Shown: piece after piece, positions 12,183-23,904 of the stretch | Numbering within the stretch: position 1 is the first letter of the stretch | Layout of the letters: every line of letters starts with the position of its first letter | NCBI GenBank assembly: GCA_021464415.1 | Contig: CM038467.1 | Span: 53,774,734-53,838,733, forward strand | DNA: 64,000 nt | Reading direction: 5' to 3' | Origin: Lonicera japonica | Taxonomy: Eukaryota; Streptophyta; Magnoliopsida; Dipsacales; Caprifoliaceae | The notes under the pieces: model-generated | What the model was told of the DNA's origin: nothing | Seen by the model: the letters and a program-made list of their open reading frames with translations, nothing else | The model's database searches: none | Position numbers and translations under genes: made by a program

Positions 12183-12260
12183 TTAGTATAAATCAATGTC
12201 GAAACTCGAGTCCGATGTGCATTCATTTTCAGATTCATCTCCTTTTTCGCTCTTCATCTG
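12183..12260 (-). pseudogene. NLR-B exon 5, C-terminus and stop
   Basis: Starts after a CACATTTTCAG acceptor at 12260 and encodes 25 mostly acidic and serine-rich residues, QMKSEKGDESENECTSDSSF then DIDLY, before TAA at 12185-12183. Phase 0 matches the upstream donor. It completes the NLR-B reading frame. Confidence 0.75.
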
Positions 12261-12397
12261 CTGAAAATGTGAGAAGGGGAAAAAATGCACATTGTTATGA
12301 AAATCAAATGAACCAAACGAGTTGAATTGAAAAATTGTGAGAAACTGATCGAAATTTGCATAATGCATGCTAAGAAATTTCCAAGAATATAACATAC

Positions 12398-12570
12398 CTC
12401 ACTTTGTGCGTGCATGATGATGGTGTTAAGATCCTCCTCCTCCTCCTCCGCATAATACTCGGTCATATTTACTCTTATTCTCTGGAGGTTTGGTGTGCGC
12501 GAGGGTCCAGTGGTGAAAATCATCATTTTTTGACACTCGTAGACCTTCACTGACCTCAATGATGGCCACT
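12398..12570 (-). pseudogene. NLR-B exon 4, 3' part (last LRR, acidic tail)
   Basis: Bases 12565 downward continue the codon series broken at 26971 (12566-12570 is the left TSD copy). The product reads PSLRSVKVYECQKMMIF, a final LRR, then an acidic run of glutamates and ends in HAQSE at 12398, followed by a GAG|GTATGT donor. This LRR-plus-acidic-tail ending is seen in other large CNLs. Intron 4b spans 12397-12261. Confidence 0.83.
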
Positions 12571-13177
12571 TGTCACCGGGTGCCTTCCAACACAACCCGT
12601 GACCGACTACTACACTTCATCAGCACCGTGCATGCGCCCGAGCGAAGCACGGCCCGACAGGCAATGATCGACTGCGCTTCATCAACACCGTGCACGCGCC
12701 CAAGCGCAGCACGGCATCTAGTTTTATTATTTTGTTTAGATTTCCCTTATGTAAATATTGTTGTTTCCATATAATTAGATCTAGGAATTTCCTTTGTAAT
12801 TGTATTTCATTTCCTTTGTAATCGTTTTCTTGTAACTTACAAGACCCAACGTGCACTGCTACCACTCTGGTATTTTCATTAAGTGGTTATATGTGGGGAT
12901 AAGACTATCTGCCTCACACCCGAGTTGCCTACCAGTGCACGTTGTTTAGCACTTTGTTTTCAAGCTCTTACTCTCTTTCAAATTGTAATAGCTTTCCATG
13001 TAATCTCAATTCTTGCAATGAAGTAATCTCAATTTGTGCTTACGCTCTCTTTAAAATTACTGTTGTTGCATGTTGTTCATTGATTGTTAATCAAATTCGA
13101 TCACACTCGACCGGGCTATCGGTTAGCATGGTCGCTCACGCGGCCTCCTTTGTGCCATCAAAGGACGCCCCGTGACA
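12571..13177 (+). repeat. Chromovirus left (5') LTR
   Basis: 607 bp, TGTCAC...TGACA. An internal partly duplicated GC-rich segment (CACCGTGCATGCGCCC near 12622 and CACCGTGCACGCGCCC near 12686) is retained here, whereas the right LTR lacks 25 bp of the second copy. About 16 substitutions separate the two LTRs by eye. Confidence 0.95.
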
Positions 13178-13247
13178 GTTGGTATCAGAGGGATTGTTTT
13201 CGATTGCTGCCTTGTAAAACTCAGTTGGTGTATTCTACTACGTTACG

Positions 13248-15188
13248 ATGGGAACCAATGGCCAGAGAATTGAAGCCCTCAAAAGAAATGTTGGCTTGCT
13301 AATGGAGAAAATGGGCGGAACGCCCTCTCTCGTCGATCGGGTGCAAAGTTTGGAGTTACGCATCCAAAGTATCCCAGCAGGGGATGCATCGGGTAGCTCG
13401 CCCGCACTTATCGATCGCGTACAAGATTTGGAGGAAGGCCTCCAAAATCTTCAGGGAAACCCACCAGGGGGTCACTTTGGGGAGATGATGGATGAGATGA
13501 GAACTGAAATCGATCAACTCGCCCAGAAATTGACTATATTGTCGATGGCGGTCGCTAACTCACCAGTTGGAGGTGGGGAGCGTACAAAGATGAAAGTGCC
13601 CGAACCCAAAGCATTCACTGGTGTTCGTGATGCTAGGGAATTAGAAAATTTTGTTTTCGACATGGAACAATATTTTCGGGCAACAAAGGTGGACGAGGAG
13701 GAAACGAAGATATCCTCCGCGTCCATGTACTTGTCTGGGGATGCCAAATTATGGTGGCGGAACAAGTACAATGAGGTTCAAGCTGGGGAGTGCGAGATTA
13801 GCACTTGGGAGGATCTGAAAAAGGATCTACGTGATCGATTCCTTCCCGAAAACACCTCCCACAACGCACGACAAGAACTCCTTCAAACGAAGCACTCAGG
13901 GAGCATCAAGGAGTACGTCAATGCGTTCACCACCATCATGCTAGATATCCACGATATGAATGATGCTGATAGACTATTCTTTTTCATGATCGGGTTACAA
14001 CCGTGGGCCAAAACGGAGTTAAATCGTAGGCAAGTGAAAACGTTAACTCAAGCCATATCAGCTGCTGAAAGCCTGCAAGATTACACCACCGGTCCTAAAA
14101 CAAATGTTCCAAAAAGTGGGCAGACGAAGAATGTGGGGGAGAGAAAACCGAATTCTCCTGCCAGACCTGATTGGAGAGGCAACACACCCACCAGGCCATT
14201 TACCCAGCAAAATAATTACAAAAATAGGAACAAGTTCACAGGGAACTCCCAAACCGGCAATAATGGGAAAAAGCCTGTCAGCCCCGGAACGTGCTACTTG
14301 TGTCACGGTGCTCATTTCATGGCCAACTGCCCTGACAAGCAACTTCTAAGTGCTCTTGTTGCCAGAGGTGGCGGCATGCTTCCGAAAGCCCCAGCTGCCT
14401 CGGGGCAATCTTATAGCACTCAGCAAAGTGAACACGCCGAGTTTGAAGAAGAAATTGAGGAATATGAGGGAGCATCATTAGGTGCCTATCAGGGACAGTT
14501 CATTCATTCTTGTAACGCAGTTACGGTTGAAAATGATCCCCGACAAGAAGGGAAGGTGGAACCATCCTTAAAAGGGAAAGCAGGTGTGGGGAAGAGTCCT
14601 CAAAGAAATGGTCTGATGTATGTTGATATCAAGATCAACGGAAAGCCGATTCAGGCCATGGTGGACACAGGCGCAACGCACAACTACCTGGCGAGCACCG
14701 AAGTTGAACGGTTAGGCCTTATCTTAGAAAAAGGAGTAGGTCGCGTGAAGGCCATCAACTCAGCCGCTCAACCTGTTGTCAGAATGGCGAAATCCGTGTT
14801 AGTGAAAGTGGGTCCTTACGAAGGGAGAACTAATTTCTCGGTTGTGGTGATGGACGACTTTAAGGTTATTTTGGGGCTGGAGTTTTTGAGAGAAACCAAG
14901 GCTAGCGTCATGCCCAGCACAAATAGCCTCATGATGCTCGGTAAGAATCCATGCATTATCCCGGTGATGACCCCGTCAAGCAGTGGGAAGTTCTTATCGG
15001 CAATCCAATTGAAGAAGGGCCTCAAGCACGACAATCCCACTTTTGTGGCTGCACTGAAATGGGACGAAATTCAAGAAACATCGGGACCCTTGCCGAGATC
15101 CATTCGACAAGTGTTAACCGAATTTGAAGACGTGATGCCCGACAACCTCCCAAAGAAGTTACCTCCTCGTAGAGAAATAGATCATTAA
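13248..15188 (+). CDS. Chromovirus Gag and protease part
   Basis: 646 codons from the ATG at 13248, 71 bp after the left LTR. Order: a coiled-coil-prone N-terminus, the retrotransposon Gag domain (WWRNKYNEVQAGE, LRDRFLPEN), a zinc knuckle CYLCHGAHFMANC that is one residue short of the usual CX2CX4HX4C spacing, and an aspartic protease with active-site DTGATHNYL at about 14660-14690. The frame ends at TAA 15186-15188, but pol continues in the same frame after it, so this stop is probably a mutation in a once-continuous Gag-Pol. Structural proteins of a virus-like particle plus its maturation protease. Confidence 0.9.
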   Translation: MGTNGQRIEALKRNVGLLMEKMGGTPSLVDRVQSLELRIQSIPAGDASGSSPALIDRVQDLEEGLQNLQGNPPGGHFGEMMDEMRTEIDQLAQKLTILSMAVANSPVGGGERTKMKVPEPKAFTGVRDARELENFVFDMEQYFRATKVDEEETKISSASMYLSGDAKLWWRNKYNEVQAGECEISTWEDLKKDLRDRFLPENTSHNARQELLQTKHSGSIKEYVNAFTTIMLDIHDMNDADRLFFFMIGLQPWAKTELNRRQVKTLTQAISAAESLQDYTTGPKTNVPKSGQTKNVGERKPNSPARPDWRGNTPTRPFTQQNNYKNRNKFTGNSQTGNNGKKPVSPGTCYLCHGAHFMANCPDKQLLSALVARGGGMLPKAPAASGQSYSTQQSEHAEFEEEIEEYEGASLGAYQGQFIHSCNAVTVENDPRQEGKVEPSLKGKAGVGKSPQRNGLMYVDIKINGKPIQAMVDTGATHNYLASTEVERLGLILEKGVGRVKAINSAAQPVVRMAKSVLVKVGPYEGRTNFSVVVMDDFKVILGLEFLRETKASVMPSTNSLMMLGKNPCIIPVMTPSSSGKFLSAIQLKKGLKHDNPTFVAALKWDEIQETSGPLPRSIRQVLTEFEDVMPDNLPKKLPPRREIDH

Positions 15189-17071
15189 ATCGAACTTCTA
15201 CCAGGCACCAAGCCTCCAGTTCGTGCAGCATATCGAATGTCCCAGCCCGAACTAGCTGAACTTCGAAAACAATTGAAAGAACTACTGGACGCGGGTTTAG
15301 TGCAACCAGCCAAATCGCCATACGGAGCTCCCGTCCTCTTTCAGAAGAAGCAAGACGGTTCTTTAAGAATGTGCGTTGATTACCGAGCTCTCAACAAGGT
15401 GACTATAAGGAACAACTATCCCATCCCTCTAGTGGCCGATTGCTTCGATCAACTCAGCTGGGCAAAAATATTCACAAAGCTTGATGTCAGATCCGGATAT
15501 TGGCAGGTTCGTATTGCAGCAAGGGACGAGGGAAAAACCACATGCGTCATAAGATATGGAGCATACGAATTTCTTGTTATGCCATTTGGGCTCACTAATG
15601 CTCCAGCTACCTTCAGTACTCTGATGAATCAGGTTCTCAGGGATTACTTGGATGATTTTGTTGTGGTCTATCTCGACGACATTGTGGTTTTTAGCGAAAG
15701 CATGGAAGAACATGAACAGCACCTGAGAAGGGTATTGGAAAGACTTCAAAAGCATGAGTTGTATCTCAAACTATCAAAATGTTCCTTTGCGCAGAAACGT
15801 ATCAAGTTTTTGGGCCACATCATTGAACAGGGGAAAGTGCAGATGGATCCGGTTAAGGTTAAGGTCATACAGGAGTGGCGAGCGCCCACGAATGTGTCAG
15901 AGCTCCGTTCTTTTCTGGGACTAGCCAATTACTATAGGAAGTTCGTAAAGAATTACTCTAGTATCGCAATGCCTTTAACGGAACTCTTGAAGAAGCTGAA
16001 ATTTTGGGATTGGTCGACGAGTTGCCAAACTGCCTTCGATGCTCTGAAGAAGGCCATGTCCGAAGATCCCGTTCTTGCACTGCCAGATGTGACTAAGCCG
16101 TTCGAAGTTCATACCGATGCATCAGATGCAGCCCTGGGAGGAGTCTTAATGCAGGAAAGTCACCCAGTAGCATACGAGAGTCGAAAGCTCAATGACACGG
16201 AGAAGAGGTACTCTGCCCATGAGAAATAGTTGCTCGCCGTGGTCCATTGTCTAAGGTTATGGAGGCATTACCTTCTCGGTTCTCGATTTTTAGTGAAAAC
16301 GGATAACACTGCGGTTAGTCACTTCCTTAGTCAACCGAAATTGAGTTCCAAACAAGCGAGGTGGCAGGAGTTGCTAGCCGAATTCAACTTCTGGCTGGAA
16401 TATAAAGCAGGTTCGACCAATCAAGTGGCGGATGCGTTGAGCCGTATAGTTGAGTTCAACCAACAAGCCAATGCATTCCTCAATGCCATCCTTCGAATTG
16501 ATAGTCAAGTATCAACTGAAATTCGAGGAAAAATCAAAGATGCGCTACCGCAAGATCCAGTTTCTGCTCAACTATTGAAAATGATCGAGAAGGGGAAGAC
16601 ACGACAATTTTGATTGGACGACGGATTCGTGTTGACAAAGGGAAATCGAGTCTTTGTTCCTCGAGTAGGGGAGTTGAGGCGTACCCTAATCCGAGAGTGT
16701 CATGACACTTTATGGGCAGGACATCCCGGTCAAGAAAGGACGCTGGCCCTCTTCCAACAAGGTTACTACTGGCCTCGAATGGAAGATGAGGTTGAGTGCT
16801 ATGTTAAAACTTGCCTTGTCTGTCAACAGGACAAGATTGAACGAAGACAACCGGCAGGGTTATTGGAACCTCTACCCATCCCGGAACGACCATGGGAGAG
16901 CATTTCGCTCGATTTTATATCAGGCCTGCCCAAAGTGGGGGACTTGACAACCATCCTTGTGGTCATTGATCGATTCTCAAAATATGCCACCTTCATTGCG
17001 GTTCCAAAGAACACGTCTGGTGAGGAGACTGCACACTTATTCTTCAAGTATGTGGTTAAATATTGGGAGAT
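15189..17071 (+). pseudogene. Chromovirus pol: RT, RNase H, integrase start
   Basis: Same frame as gag. Reverse transcriptase with VDYRALNKVT, VMPFGLTNAP and the catalytic YLDDIVVFS; RNase H with HTDASDAALGG and the DALSR block. The integrase zinc-binding part has the H-H-C-C pattern (HDTLWAGHPG ... CLVCQQDK), and LDFISGLP holds the first catalytic aspartate. Stops at 16227-16229 (TAG) and 16611-16613 (TGA) interrupt the frame, besides the one at 15186. The integrase core is cut at the CCCTC duplication (17072-17076) by the Sirevirus. Confidence 0.92.
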
Positions 17072-17076
17072 CCCTC

Positions 17077-18634
17077 TGTTGACCTTAAAGTCAATTAATC
17101 TTATTTTGATAATGACAATAAGTTAATATAGTGTTATTTAACTCGGTTGTTCCAATGATGATAGCCATTAGCCGATATCTTTTCCAACCAAGTGTGACGT
17201 CAAACCGATATAGTCAAACTCCCACACAAAGCTCCACAAATGCTTTCACTCACAAGAAATGAACTCAAATGATCTCCATGTGCTTCACAAAGGATCAAAA
17301 CCAAGAAAGGATCAAGAACATCAAACAAGTAAAGATACGCACAAGAAAATCAAGCATCACGAAGACTCGAATTATCATTAAATGGAGTGAGTGCTTAGAT
17401 TTTATGTAAAGATACTTTATTGATCAAATTTCTATAGCTCAAACATATTCATGCATCTTTTAAAGATTGATTCAAACTAGCTTGAAATTGAATTTATTTG
17501 AAAAACATCATTTTACAAAAATCGAGTTTCAAAATAAATTCATATTAATTTTAAATGATCATATTTTAAGCTATAATAAAAATGGGTATCTTAGAAACAT
17601 ATATTTGAGGTTCAAAAATCATTAGAATTTTATTTGGAACTAAATTATTAAATTGAAAAAATATTTTTATTTTTCGTTTAAAATTCGCTCAATTTTTGCC
17701 CAGTTTTAATCTAACGGTAAAATGGAGGCCTTCTCGAACTCCGATCATTCTGAAATTTTTACAATAGTTAGACAACATCTCCTGGCAATTTTGACTAAAA
17801 TTTGAGCATGATCCAACGGTCAAATTGGGAGAAATTAACAAAACAAGTTTGAATTTTTGTGTCAAAACTAGCTGTTGGAAACTTTGAAAATGTATACCTT
17901 GGAGCCAAAACCTCTCTTAATCATCCCCAACGGCCATATGATTTTGTAAGCTATAAATATGATGTCTTAGACATGTTTTAATACACTTGAATCATTCTAC
18001 AAACTTATTTTACATATATACAAAGTTATTCAAGTATTCAATTCATCTTATTGATCAAATTCTTCGTTTTTGAGCTATATATTTTTGATCAATTTTGATA
18101 TCTCTTAGTGTGAGCTTCATTTTTATTTTGTTATACACAAGAGAGATATTGTACATTGGTGTTTGTCACCAAAAACTTGTTCAAAGTATTTTTGTGAGAG
18201 GTGTATCTCATAGAATTAGCAAGAGGGATTTCTTGTGAGAGTATTGAGAGTGTTTCAATACTTGTAAGAGTGTGTGAGAAGAATACACTTGTAGAGGTTT
18301 GATCTTCACCCGGAAGGAGATCGGTTATAGTGGAAATTCTCGGGGAACTAACCGAGCGCGGAGTAGGGGGAACAAGCCGAACCGTGTGGACAAAAAATCT
18401 TCGACTTCAAATTGGTTCAATCTTTCTTACTCAATCTCTTTATTATTGATTGTTTAAATTGTTTGAGATTACTTATTTATTTGCTCTTGTACTTGATTGT
18501 TTATTTGCTTACATTCCTTGATAAATTTGTTTAGTAAATTATTTTACTTAAACATTTTCGAAAATATTTTTAATTCCGCATTAAGTTTTTAAAACCCTAT
18601 TCACCCCCCCCTCTAGGGTATTTTCTGACCTACA
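17077..18634 (+). repeat. Sirevirus left (5') LTR
   Basis: 1,558 bp with TG...CA ends. It contains a TATA-like CTATAAATATGATG stretch near 17950, a plausible promoter, and ATCCAACGGT at 17811-17820. Its end tract has eight C residues (eleven in the right LTR). The only substitution I saw against the right LTR is near 17653. Confidence 0.93.
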
Positions 18635-18690
18635 ATTGGTATCAGAGGTTGTACTCTTATTTTGATTTAACAATCTTAGAGTTTACGATC

Positions 18691-20442
18691 ATGTCTATAT
18701 ATCAAGGAACCGGTCTTTCCGAAGGTCTCTCCACCCATAGACCACCTCTATTTGATGGTAAAAATTATAGCTATTGGAAAAATAGAATGAGTATATTTTT
18801 ACAATCTAGTGATTTTGAACAATGGAGAGTTGTAGTTGAAGGACCCTATGAAATTACCAAAAAGGATGATAGTGGAAAAATTGTTCCTAAGAAAATGTCC
18901 GAGTATGATGAAAATGATATTAAGAAAATTCAATATAATGCTAAAGCCTTAAATGCTTTAAATTGTGCATTAAGTATGGATGAATATAACAAAATTTCTA
19001 GTTGCAAAACGGCTAAAGAAATTTGGGATAAACTTGAGGTTACCTACGAAGGAACAACTCAAGTTAAAGACGATAACATAAATATGCTTGTTCATGATTA
19101 TGAATTATTTAAAATGGAGCCTAATGAATCTCTTGCTTCCATGTATAGTAGATTTTCTATTATTACTAATGATTTAGATCTTCTTGGAAAGGTTTATTCT
19201 AATGAAGATAAAATAAGAAAAATTCTTAGGATTCTTCCAAAGAAATGGCGACCGAAAGTGACGGCGATTCAAGAAGCAAAGAATCTCAAAACACTTAGCA
19301 TGGACGAGCTTTTGGGTTCACTTAAAACCCATGAGAAGGAATTGGCGAGAGAAGAAGAAAGTGATTCAAAAGCCAAAAAGTCACTAGCTCTCAAAGCAAC
19401 TCAACTAGAAGATGATGAGGAGTTGATGGTAGGAGATGAGGATATGGCTCTCCTTTCTAGAAAATTCATAAAATTTCTAGCTAAGAAGAAGAAGTTTCAA
19501 GGAAAAGGAAATAACTTTGATTCTTCATCAAAAAGGAACAATGATCGATCTATTCAACCAAGAGTTGAAAATGAGGAAGAAAAGAAATGCTTCCATTGCC
19601 ATGAACCGGGACATTTCAAAACAAATTGTCCGGTTAGAAGGAAAGAAAGAAGAGATAAAAGAGACAAAGCATTCAAACAAGTGAGACATGCACTTAAAGG
19701 CACTTGGAGTGATTCCGAAGAAGGTGAATCCAATGGCGATTCTAGCGACGAAGAAACGGCAAATCTTTGCCTTATGGCAAGAGACGATGAGGTACACTCT
19801 TCTTATGACTCATCTAGTGATGATAACGCATCTATTAATAATGATATACGTGATGAGAATGACTATGAAGAATTATATGATATGTTTGATGAATTGCATA
19901 AAAAGTTTAAAAATTTGTCTAAAATGTATGCTAGCCTCAAAAAGGAAAATTTGATTATTTCTAGCAAGTGTGAAAACTTTGAGAAAGAAAATGCATTGTT
20001 GAAAAATGAAAACAAAACTTTGAAGAAAGGAAAGGAGAAAGAAACTCCAAACACACTTGTATTAGAAAATGTCAAATTGAAAGATCAAGTGGATGACTTA
20101 ACTAATAGTCTAGCCAAGTTCACCAAAGGAAAGGATAACTTGGATAAATTATTAGGAATGCAAAGGTGTGTTTTCGATAAAGCCGGTTTGGGCTATAACC
20201 AAATTGACAACCAAAAGGACTACAAAAACTTTTTTAAAACATACACACCTCATGATTCCACTCATCTTTGCTCATATTGTGGAAGAAATACTCATTATGT
20301 GGATCATTGTTTTTATCGAAATGAAAGTTTTCCTAAAAGAAAGCTTGCTTGGGTTCCAAAAGGAACCATTATGTTTGCTAACCCAAAGGCACCCAACACA
20401 TTTTGGGTACCAAAGGAGAAGTTACTTAAAGTTATGGTGTAG
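18691..20442 (+). CDS. Sirevirus Gag
   Basis: 583 codons from the ATG at 18691 (the frame is open from 18649 without an earlier ATG). A UBN2-type copia Gag region (FDGKNYSYWKNRM, AKEIWDKLEVTYEG) is followed by a zinc knuckle CFHCHEPGHFKTNC (CX2CX4HX4C). Then come an acidic stretch, a predicted coiled coil rich in K, E, L and N, and a second cysteine-rich motif CSYCGRNTHYVDHC that would bind zinc. It forms the nucleocapsid. The frame ends at TAG 20440-20442 with pol directly downstream in the same frame. Readthrough is possible, but the following bases GTGTGC are not the known CARYYA suppression context, so a point mutation is equally likely. Confidence 0.9.
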   Translation: MSIYQGTGLSEGLSTHRPPLFDGKNYSYWKNRMSIFLQSSDFEQWRVVVEGPYEITKKDDSGKIVPKKMSEYDENDIKKIQYNAKALNALNCALSMDEYNKISSCKTAKEIWDKLEVTYEGTTQVKDDNINMLVHDYELFKMEPNESLASMYSRFSIITNDLDLLGKVYSNEDKIRKILRILPKKWRPKVTAIQEAKNLKTLSMDELLGSLKTHEKELAREEESDSKAKKSLALKATQLEDDEELMVGDEDMALLSRKFIKFLAKKKKFQGKGNNFDSSSKRNNDRSIQPRVENEEEKKCFHCHEPGHFKTNCPVRRKERRDKRDKAFKQVRHALKGTWSDSEEGESNGDSSDEETANLCLMARDDEVHSSYDSSSDDNASINNDIRDENDYEELYDMFDELHKKFKNLSKMYASLKKENLIISSKCENFEKENALLKNENKTLKKGKEKETPNTLVLENVKLKDQVDDLTNSLAKFTKGKDNLDKLLGMQRCVFDKAGLGYNQIDNQKDYKNFFKTYTPHDSTHLCSYCGRNTHYVDHCFYRNESFPKRKLAWVPKGTIMFANPKAPNTFWVPKEKLLKVMV

Positions 20443-22467
20443 GTGTGCTTGAAAGCCAAAGGTAGCAAAACCAAGTGGTTCTTGGATAGTGGTTGCTCAA
20501 AGCACATGACGGGAGACAAGAACAATTTCTTAAGTCTTATTCCCAAGAAAGGAGGAAATGTGACTTTCGGGGACAACGCCAAGGGCAAAATCATTGGTAT
20601 AGGTAAGGTTGGTAATAAATCTTCTTATATTGATAATGTTTTACTTGTTGACGGTTTAAAACATAACTTGCTAAGTATTAGTCAATTGTGTGATAAAGGT
20701 TATGAAGTTATTTTTAAATCCGAATGTTGCATTGTTAAAAATATTAGTGATAATTCTATCTTGTTTGTTGCTTATAGATCAAATAACGTATATACTCTTG
20801 AACTTGATGATTTATCTCAACAAGATGTTAAATGTTTATCTGTGTTAAATGATGCTTCTTGGTTATGGCATAGAAGATTAGGTCATGCTAATATGGATTT
20901 AATTAATAAATTATCTAAAAAGGAATTAGTTAAAGGATTGCCTAAAACTAAATTTGCTAAAGATAGAATTTGTGATGCATGTCAACTTGGTAAACAACAC
21001 AAGTCTTCTTTTAAATCTAAGAAAGATATTACTACTACTAGACCACTTGATATGTTACATTTAGATTTATTTGGACCTAATTCGGTTGCTAGTTTAGGTG
21101 GTAAATTATATGCCTTTGTGATTGTTGATGATTTTTCTCGATTTACTTGGGTATTCTTTCTTGCACATAAAAGTGAAACACCTCATGTATTTGCTAAATT
21201 TTGTAGAAAAGTTCAAAATGAAAAAGGTGTTTCTATTATACATGTTAGAAGTGATAGAGGTAGAGAATTTGATAATATTGATATTGAGAATTTTTGTGAT
21301 GAGCATGGTATTAATCATAACTTTTCGGCACCTAGAACTCCTCAACAAAATGGTGTAGTTGAAAGGAAAAATAGATCTCTTCAAGAGATGTCTAGAACCA
21401 TGTTACATGAACATTCTTTACCGGAATATTTCTGGGCGGAAGCCGTTAATACCGCATGCTATGTAATTAATCGTGTTATTATTCGTAAAAAGTTAGATAA
21501 GACACCTTATGAATTATGGAATGACAAGAAACCAAATATTGCATATTTTAAAGTTTTTGGTTGCAAATGTTTTATTTTGAATGATCGTGATCACTTGGGA
21601 AAATTTGATGCTAAATCTGATGAAGGAATTTTTCTTGGGTATGCCACTAATAGTAAAGCATATAGAGTTTATAACAAGAAAAGTTTAGTAGTTCAAGAAT
21701 CTATGCATGTTGTTTTTGATGAATCTAATCCTTTTACACCCATAGTGCATTTCGATGATGATGTTGAAATTATCCAAAAAGTTTCGGATATACAAATTAA
21801 TGATACATCTAAGGAAGAACCATCGAGTGCTCAAACTTCTTCTAAGGAGTTAGAAAATACAACCGAGCAAAACTCGAATGATTTGCCTAGGAGTTGGAAA
21901 TTTGTGTCCAACCACCCTATTGATCAAATTCTTGGAGATCCATCTAGTAAGGTCATGACTAGATCATCCTTAAGAAATGTTTGCAATAATGTGGCATTTG
22001 TTTCTCAATATGAGCCTAAAAATATAAATGAAGCCGAACAAGATGAATCTTGGATGATGGCTATGCAAGAAGAGCTCAATCAATTTGAGAGAAATAAAGT
22101 GTGGACACTTGTTCCCAAACCAAATGATCATACTATTATAGGCACTAAATGGGTATTTCGAAATAAAAAGGATGAAAATGGTGTTATTGTTAGAAATAAA
22201 GCTAGACTTGTTGCCCAAGGATACAATCAAGAGGAGGGCATTGATTATGAAGAAACATATGCACCTGTTGCACGTCTAGAAGCTATTCGCATGCTACTTG
22301 CTTATTCATGTTTTAAGAATTTTAAATTATATCAAATGGATGTGAAAAGTGCTTTCTTGAATGGTTTTATTGAAGAGGAAGTTTATGTGAAACAACCTCC
22401 CGGTTTTGAAAATCATGTTTATATCCGGATTATGTATTTAAATTGTCTAAAGCTTTATATGGTTTAA
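20443..22467 (+). pseudogene. Sirevirus pol part 1: protease, integrase, RT start
   Basis: Protease with [13 protein letters not shown], the GAG-pre-integrase zinc motif ([10 protein letters not shown] ... [10 protein letters not shown]), and an integrase core whose catalytic aspartates lie in LDLFGP and RSDRGREF, with [12 protein letters not shown]. The reverse transcriptase N-terminal half follows ([37 protein letters not shown]). The frame is lost at 22421-22424, where a doubled AT shifts reading by two bases just after the QPPGFE block. RT homology resumes in another frame. Confidence 0.92.
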
Positions 22468-23546
22468 AACAAGCACCTAGGGCATGGTATGATAGATTAA
22501 GTTCATTTTTGCTTAACAATGGGTTTGTTAGAGGCAAAATTAATACTACCTTATTTATCAAAAAGCATAACAATGACATGCTACTTGTACAAATCTATGT
22601 TGATGATATTATATTTGGTTCTACTAATGACAATCTTTGCAAAGAATTTTCTACTTGTATGCAAAAGGAATTTGAAATGAGCATGATGGGAGAAATGAAC
22701 TACTTCCTTGGATTACAAGTGAAACAATGCAAAGAAGGCATCTTCATTAATCAAGAGAAGTATGTGAAGGAGCTTTTAAAGAAATTTGACATGGAAGGAG
22801 CCAAATCCATGAGCACTCCTATGAGTTTAACATTGAAACTTGACAAAGACGAGAAAGGTAAAAGTGTGGACATCAAAAAATATCGAGGTATGATCGGTAG
22901 CTTATTGTATTTGACGGCCTCTAGACCGGACATTATGTTTAGTGTATGTCTTTGTGCACGATTCCAAGCGGATCCTAAAGAATCACATTTACTTGCCGTA
23001 AAACGAATTTTTCGTTATCTTTCCGGTACTAGTTCATTGGGTTTATGGTACCCAAGAGAGAACTCATTTGACTTAATAAGTTATTCCGATGCGGATTTTG
23101 CGGGTTGCAAAATCGATAGGAAAAGCACTAGTGGCACATGTCATTTTTTAGGACACGCACTAATATCTTGGTCAAGTAAGAAACAAAATTCGGTGGCCCT
23201 TTCAACGGCCGAAGCCGAATACGTGGCGGCCAGAAGTTGTTGTGCACAAACTTTATACATTAAACAACAACTAGAGGACTTTGGAATTAGTCTTAGCCAC
23301 ATTCCTATAAAATGTGACAACACAAGTGCCATAAGTTTGACCAAGAACCCCATACAACATTCACGCACTAAGCACATTGAGATAAGATATCATTTTATTC
23401 GTGATCATGTGCAAAAAGGTGATGTTGATATTGAATTCGTTGGCACCGAATCGCAATTTGCGGATATATTCACTAAACCACTTTCGGATGATCGTTTTTG
23501 CACTATTCGACGTGAACTCGGTATGACTAGAGCTTGTGATATCTAG
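22443..23546 (+). pseudogene. Sirevirus pol part 2: RT core and RNase H
   Basis: After the 2-bp shift the frame holds [18 protein letters not shown], the catalytic YVDDIIFGS, FLGLQVKQ, and an RNase H domain (SDADFAGCKIDRKSTSG, ALSTAEAEYVAA). It closes with the TKHIEIRYHFIRDHV block typical of Sireviruses. It ends with a TAG at 23544-23546. The 358 bp to the right LTR hold polypurine motifs but no credible frame. Confidence 0.92.
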
Positions 23547-23904
23547 TTTATTCTAAAAAGTTCATAAAAGAGATTGATAATGCTTTATTTTGAGCATACA
23601 TTATTTTATGCTTAATTTTCTTTTATTTTTATTTTATAAAATTTGCTTGCATTAATGTACATATTATTATGAGTATTAACAAATATTTTTGCAGCTTTAG
23701 ATTGATAATTACTGATTCCCCACTTTTTGATGAAGAAAAAGGGGGAGAAGTATGTGTGTTATGCAAGTATTTTCATTTTAATAATTGCTTGTATATTTTT
23801 ATCTATGCACCTATTTAGGGGGAGCATATTATTTATATGCTTAAAATTATTATCTTTTTATAAACACACATTAACTCTATTGTCATCATCAAAAAGGGGG
23901 AGAT

